A stretch of DNA of 64,000 nucleotides from NCBI GenBank assembly GCA_032209605.1, contig JASFXZ010000004.1, positions 620,001 to 684,000 of the forward strand, written 5' to 3'. A model generated the notes under the pieces. It had not been told where the DNA came from and did no database searches. It worked only from the letters and a program-made list of their open reading frames with translations. The position numbers and the translations under genes are program-made. This document shows positions 59,401 to 64,000 of this stretch, piece after piece (positions within the stretch are counted from its first letter, which is position 1; every line of letters begins with the position of its first letter). Source of the stretch: Mactromeris polynyma. Its lineage: Eukaryota; Mollusca; Bivalvia; Venerida; Mactridae.

Positions 59401-61966
59401 CCATCACCAGACAGAAGGTATCTCACAACTAAGACCATATATACTGATAGACCATTGTTCTCCCCTATTTAACTCCATCACCAGACAGTAAGTATCTCAC
59501 AACTAAGACCATATATACTGATAGACCATTGTTCTCCCATATTTAACTCCATCACCAGACAGTAAGTATCTCACAACTAAGACCATATATACTAATAGAC
59601 CTTTGTTCTCCCATATTTAACTTCATCACCAGACAGAAGGTATCTAACAACTAAGACCATATATACTGATAGACCATTGTTCTCCCTTATTTAACTCCAT
59701 CACCAGACAGTAAGTACATGTATCTCACAACTAAGACCATATATACTAATAGACCATTGTTTTACCATATTTAACTCCATCACCAGCCAGTAAGTATCTC
59801 ATAACTTAAATACCATATATTAATAGACCTTTGTTCTCCCATATTTAACTCCTTCACCAGACAGTAGGTATCTCACAACTAAGATCTTATACTGATAGAC
59901 CTTTGTTCTACCATATTTAACTCCTTCACCAGACAGTAGGTATCTGACAACTAAGACCTTATACTGATAGACCTTTGTTCTCCCATATTTAACTCCTTCA
60001 CCAGACAGTAGGTATCTCACAACTAAGACCTTATACTGATAGACCTTTGTTCTACCATATTTAACTCCTTCACCAGACAGTAAGTATCTCACAACTAAGA
60101 CCATATACTGATAGACCAGCTCGAGCACCCTTGCTGGTCCCCAGTACACAAACTATACACAATATCTAACTGGTAACTGGAGGACTTATTTTCACACATT
60201 GTCCAAATGGGAGCTTCAAATAAACAAACAATGAAAAGGTGATACAATTGTCACGACCTGCAAAATCACGGTCGAAAGGTCGAAATAAAAAGGTCAATTG
60301 AGACGATAATGATGGGAAAATAATTACGAAAATTTAATTATGAGACAGAGAAGATGCGCCAATCATCCATACTTGATTTCGCGAAATTCAAATGTCGCTT
60401 ATTTAACTATTGTTTTGCCTTTGCAAATATGAAAATAATTTATCAAGTGAAAATAATCATAAGTCAAAAGAAATTAAATGTGTTTGGTGAGAATAATTAT
60501 TTTAACACAAACAGTGGACCCACTTTCAATCAAATAATATCAACATGTCACATGTTTTTCAGAGAATGCCGATGACAACGTAAACGTTGGTGCAATATTA
60601 GGTGGCGTTGTTGGAGGACTGAGTGTTGTCATCATTATCCTCGTCCTATACATAATTCATTCAAGGTAAGATATGCATACAGATAGTGTTTTAACTAATA
60701 GTCATCAAGTATTATGATATATTAACTTCAACAAAAAGACAATACTTGCAAACGCTTGTGCATTAGCTTTATTATGGATTTTAAAATCAATTATATGAAT
60801 GGAAGAGAACTCTTCCCTGGAAACTGATGTTGAATAACATAATTGATTATTCAGAATACACAATGTAATAATGTTATAGTATATGTGCATGAATTATTTA
60901 ATCAAAGTTGTATTTTCCATTCACGAACGTTTAAGTTTGAAAAACAGCATACTGAGCTATAAGTTATATTTCCCTTCACATATTCAGAAATCTGAATACA
61001 AATCTTATTTGGAAATACTCTGTATACAAACCTGCCAATAATCCCTTGACCTATTGTAGATGCCGATTAAGGGGATCCAATGAAAACAACGAAGCAGAAC
61101 AAGATAACGGTATGTTTCAGTTACTTCTTCAACTATAACGTTATATGTTCGTATATTGTTATAGTGTTCCTTCTCCGTCTCATAGTTATATGTTTGTATA
61201 TATGTATATATGTGTTTGTCCTCATGGGCCATATGGCTTACTGGACCTAAATGAAAATAAAACCTTACCTATATGCTAAGTTCAGTGATGTATTAATAGC
61301 TGAATTTTAGATCAAATATAATTCAATATTATTATTTATTTTGTATTTAACATGTTATTATACAATTATAATGATGACGATGTGTGACAATGACGATACA
61401 TACACATACACATTGATTTTCTCTGGATTACATCTTAGATGTTCAATTAATGTTCATAACACAATAATACAAAATGTATAACAGATAAGACTAACAGTTT
61501 GTGACGGTGTTGAAGTATTAACTGGATACACTGTAATATTTGTTGTAGCGTTCTCTACACAATTTTAGACACAACCATAATGTGTAACATCTTTTAATGC
61601 ATAATTACATATAGAAACCTCACTTGACATATAATGTCATGTTGAGCACTGGAGTACATACATTGATTTAAAACTGCTAACTTTAATGCAAACTGGAACC
61701 AGAATTATGTAGATATACATGAACGGGTAACGATCTAGACTATGTACAACACTATGTTGCACTCGTTGCCATACACATTTTTATTAAGGACATAATTGTA
61801 GCACTAGTTGTCCCTGAATAGTTATATTATAAAATTGTACCCTATTTCAGTCGCAGAAATGGAAGAACACAATACTTATGAAGGATTAGATGGAGTAACA
61901 ATGACCGAGAAGTCAGTTTATTCAGATCTTCGTTCAGATGTGGACTATGATAACACTAAAATATAA
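47380..61966 (+). CDS. Draper/MEGF10-like multi-EGF transmembrane receptor, five exons, 560 aa
   Basis: Exons 47380-47440, 47910-49262, 60563-60665, 61060-61109 and 61851-61966 join with GT/AG introns in matching phases (1, 1, 2, 1) to 1683 nt. Residues 1-20 are a signal peptide. About 45-471 hold a Cys-rich N-terminal part and roughly nine to ten EGF-like modules (GYYGGQC, GYHGGTC and similar) with several N-glycosylation sequons. About 481-503 form one transmembrane helix, followed by a basic stop-transfer HSRCRLR. The tail of about 57 residues has Y532-E-G-L and Y546-S-D-L, ten residues apart, an ITAM-like pair, and Y555. Receptors of this layout (CED-1, Draper, MEGF10, SREC) bind dying cells or ligands at the cell surface and signal through tyrosine phosphorylation. 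This one is shorter than Draper, and no EMI domain is clear. Scavenger receptor class F is an alternative label. Confidence 0.9.
47910..49262 (+). CDS. EGF receptor gene exon 2 (whole extracellular region)
   Basis: 1353 nt in one exon. The acceptor is TTCACAG|CT and the donor is CACAAG|GTCAGT. It encodes AEVVDDC followed by the Cys-rich modules. Many such genes split each EGF module by introns; here all are in a single exon. Reading through the donor gives seven more residues and a stop at 49283-49285, which would produce a soluble ectodomain if the intron were retained. Confidence 0.93.
49263..49822 (+). other. Start of intron 2 before the satellite
   Basis: Unique AT-rich sequence. A stretch at about 49395-49535 is open on the plus strand but has no EGF pattern and no phase-compatible splice pair, so it is not taken as an exon. 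Confidence 0.55.
50300..52480. repeat. Higher-order repeat of about 1 kb within the satellite
   Basis: The variant CTTATATACTGAAATACCAT recurs at 50341, 51376 and 52335, in the same succession of variant monomers. The spacings of 1035 and 959 bp differ by about one monomer, so blocks of 13-14 monomers were duplicated in tandem. Confidence 0.85.
53870..59350. repeat. 2634-bp higher-order repeat, two full copies and a partial third
   Basis: Rare variants recur exactly 2634 bp apart: ATCAAACAATTAAGACC near 54224 and 56858, TAGGTACATGTATCTAAC near 56185 and 58819, and the two 214-codon minus-strand frames 55044-55688 and 57678-58322. The copies are nearly identical (for example ACCATACACT at 54302 against ACCATATACT at 56936). 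A third, truncated copy appears at about 59100-59350. Confidence 0.88.
60119..60562 (+). other. End of intron 2
   Basis: Unique non-coding sequence from the satellite edge (CTCGAGCACCCTTGCTGGTC) to the acceptor of exon 3. Confidence 0.6.
60563..60665 (+). CDS. EGF receptor gene exon 3 (transmembrane helix)
   Basis: 103 nt between TTTTTCAG| and TCAAG|GTAAGA. It encodes ENADDNVNVG and then a Gly/Val/Ile-rich helix (AILGGVVGGLSVVIIILVLY). It lies on the far side of the 10-kb satellite. Confidence 0.88.
60666..61059 (+). other. Intron 3 of the EGF receptor gene
   Basis: 394 bp, GT...AG, AT-rich, no feature. Confidence 0.8.
61060..61109 (+). CDS. EGF receptor gene exon 4 (juxtamembrane)
   Basis: 50 nt between CTATTGTAG| and AACG|GTATGT. 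It encodes a basic start (RCRLR) then GSNENNEAEQDN. Phase fits both neighbours. Confidence 0.82.
61110..61850 (+). other. Intron 4 of the EGF receptor gene
   Basis: 741 bp, GT...AG, AT-rich, no feature. Confidence 0.8.
61851..61966 (+). CDS. EGF receptor gene exon 5 (signalling tail and stop)
   Basis: 116 nt from CTATTTCAG| to TAA at 61964-61966. It encodes AEMEEHNTYEGLDGVTMTEK, then SVYSDLRSDVDYDNTKI, with both YxxL motifs. Confidence 0.87.
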
Positions 61967-62068
61967 GACAGGATACTATAGTTTGTAAATATACTATGAG
62001 TCAATACAAACTTATCTAAACGGTTCGTTTTATCTGGTTAGTTGTAGGATAAGTGTGTAAGGCTTTTC

Positions 62069-62074
62069 AATAAA
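62069..62074 (+). terminator. Polyadenylation signal of the EGF receptor gene
   Basis: AATAAA about 100 nt after the stop codon, in a normal position for a short 3' UTR. Confidence 0.75.
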
Positions 62075-64000
62075 GATATTTCAATATAGGTCCTTGATTT
62101 TTTGGAAAATACCAGTAAACACTTCGAATCAATGTACGATTTAGATATGCCTAGCCACAGTTTGTCCAATAAGTGCCAATGAATATTTTGCTTTGGATGT
62201 TTGAATTAGCGAAGAAGAATGTTCATCGTAGAGTCTGCGACAAAAGAAATAAATGGATATAAATTAAAAAAGCTCTTTAAACGGCGCTGCATCTTTAGTA
62301 ATATCGATGGGCGTAAGCTAAACTTGTTTCCAAAGCAATATTATTGAAAATAAATACCAAAGTATGGGGTGGTCAGTCTACAAATTCTGCGTCATTGTTC
62401 ATGAATAGTGTTCATGTATCAAAACAATCTCTCACGAAATATGTGATCTATTACTTTTGACAATGTTTTAAGTTATATAATGCATCTATATCATCATATA
62501 GGTTTAATCGAATGCCGTGTATCGTCAATGTCAGGAATATTAGGCGACTGAGTACAACCTTCAACCAGGTTTAAACACCCAGTGGTGGTTTTGTAAGACG
62601 GACAATGGCAGTTTCTATTTTCCATCTGCAGTTATATTTGTGTATTATAACCCTTTTTACTTAGTTCGCTTTGCAGTTTTTTATGTTTAAATGTCCATGT
62701 TTTCTCATGCTTTATAAAGTGTGACCTGCGATAATTACAATCCATACATAGGCATTTATTGGAGCAATTGTTTTTTGTTCGATTACGTGGGTAAGTTTAT
62801 TTGTAATAAAAATAAAGTTAGGGTTTGGAGGAATAAAAGTAAAGTAAGCATTGCACTTAAGGTACCGTACCTTGTTAAGGTTTAGATATTGTTTTGCTAC
62901 TGACCTTCTTTCCATTTCAGTCAGTCTCTGAATTATTATACATGTACCATACCAAGAAAACGTTTATATCTACAATGCGATTTACATTTTATGACGTCAT
63001 TTGACAATACCAACTAAACTTGTTTTAATATTCGTTGGGTGCAGTCGTGTTTTTGTGTTTTATTTTCTTATTAGACATATTTCTTTTAGTTATAAATTCC
63101 ATTTCCCTATCAATAATATCTAAGAATTTTTAATTAGTAAACACATTATCAAGTTGACTTTATTTTAAATTGCATTTTAATTTGACATTTTAAGGTTACT
63201 TGTCCAGTGATCTTTTTCATCCATTAATTCCCACCTCCCCTTCCCTTACTGTCCACTTTGATTCTCCTAGTTATTCCTTGTGGTCTGCTGGGCCATTTCT
63301 TGCGCCTCAGTTCCTTAATATGTGTACCGTTTGACCTCCTTCAGTACCTTATGTTTTGTGGATTGTTGTTTTTGTTCCGGAGATCTGCGTGGGGAGGCAT
63401 TGTCTTAATATGTATGTGGCTTTCCCTGTAGTTACGTATTCTCTCTCTTCTTATCAATTTAAGCTTAAATCCTATCACGTTGTACGTCGTACTACTGTCT
63501 TTGCTTCGTTTTCGGAAAGACAAAAGTGTGTTTACAGTCATATTTTCCCAAGCTAATTGGCTATTCTTAATTCAAAAGATGTCTAGACTTAACATTATTT
63601 AGAACTTGGACAATATGTGCCTATTTAACCATTTTTTTTTATAACCGATGCATGTATTGATGTTTAAAATATTTAATCCCTAGTCTCACGAATATGTGCC
63701 GATTAAAATTCCACTTGACACATACACGTCATTAACTTTATATAAATAGTTTAATTAGTTTTGTTTAAACTGCGCATGCGCGCAGTCAGTTTTGTATATT
63801 TTGTATTATTGGTATTTCACAATCACCATGTAAGTATGTATAATTCGAAGCCCACGGTAGTGACTCATCAGATTACTTCTTTTAAACCTACCAACGAAAA
63901 TCACCATCTTTGAACTGGACTGTCTATTATTTAAAATACAAAAATCTAAATGGCAGATCATCATAATTCTGTTCATATGTTTCAATTCCTTCAAGTACTT
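62075..64000. other. Intergenic downstream region
   Basis: No gene is supported. About 63220-63470 is the inverted relative of the dispersed repeat at 23270-23520. The remaining short frames show no domain. Confidence 0.5.
63220..63470 (+). repeat. Dispersed repeat related to 23270-23520
   Basis: Shares ordered words, in opposite orientation, with 23270-23520 (for example GTCCACTTTGATTCTCCTAG near 63250 and ATCTGCGTGGGGAGGCATTG near 63384). Its class is unknown. Confidence 0.6.

Larger units (their letters stand above)
49823..60118. repeat. 72/74-bp intronic satellite, about 140 monomers, with higher-order repeats
   Basis: The monomer contains CTAACAACTAAGACCATATA, TTGTTCTCCCATATTTAACT and CATCACCAGACAG. 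Two length forms alternate: 74 bp with ACCATATATACTG and 72 bp with ACCTTATACTG. The 74-bp form dominates the left part and the 72-bp form is frequent on the right. Runs of the 72-bp form keep minus-strand frames open (for example 55044-55688 and 57678-58322), a by-product of a period divisible by three. The array fills most of intron 2 of the EGF receptor gene. Confidence 0.96.

Noticed and set aside
49823..60118. CRISPR-like array
   Set aside because: The monomers are contiguous with no unique spacers, and the organism is eukaryotic.

Overview
The window is eukaryotic genomic DNA that is AT-rich, intron-containing and full of repeats. It most likely comes from a mollusc, probably a bivalve. 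That reading rests on a short secreted C1q-domain gene, a B-box/NHL TRIM-like pseudogene of the type expanded in bivalves, a multi-EGF receptor, and the mix of Ty3/Gypsy, Tc1/mariner and piggyBac elements. No rRNA gene, standard tRNA gene or CRISPR array was seen.

Two host genes could be assembled exon by exon with matching splice phases. (1) A four-exon C1q-domain gene on the minus strand (19302 to 17188) encodes 183 aa: a signal peptide followed by one globular C1q domain. (2) A five-exon gene on the plus strand (47380 to 61966) encodes 560 aa: signal peptide, a long run of EGF-like modules, one transmembrane helix, and a tail with paired YxxL motifs. It resembles Draper/CED-1/MEGF10-type phagocytic receptors. 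Its second intron is 11.3 kb, and about 10.3 kb of that is one 72/74-bp satellite array with higher-order repeats. A third gene, a TRIM-like B-box/coiled-coil/NHL sequence at 4.2-5.4 kb, is a pseudogene broken in several places.

Layout: 1.0-2.4 kb, 39-bp minisatellite; 4.2-5.4 kb, TRIM-like pseudogene; 6.0-14.8 kb, a complete Ty3/Gypsy retrotransposon on the minus strand with identical 271-bp LTRs, a target-site duplication, primer-binding and polypurine sites, and intact gag and pol joined by a probable -1 frameshift site; 15.8-16.7 kb, 28-bp minisatellite; 17.2-19.3 kb, C1q gene; 20.2-20.4 kb, 49-bp repeats; 24.2-43.0 kb, a large imperfect inverted duplication with arms of about 3.4 and 3.8 kb. 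The 11.5-kb loop of that duplication holds a palindrome, a 38-bp minisatellite interrupted by an 868-bp TA-flanked element, a dead Tc1/mariner copy, and a 2.5-kb CAT/CAA-rich array. Then 43.6-45.3 kb, a TTAA-flanked piggyBac-like deletion derivative; 47.4-62.1 kb, the EGF receptor gene.

The host genes are unrelated in function apart from a shared innate-immunity theme (C1q-type recognition, TRIM-like protein, engulfment-type receptor). Most of the window is the product of transposition, tandem amplification and segmental duplication.
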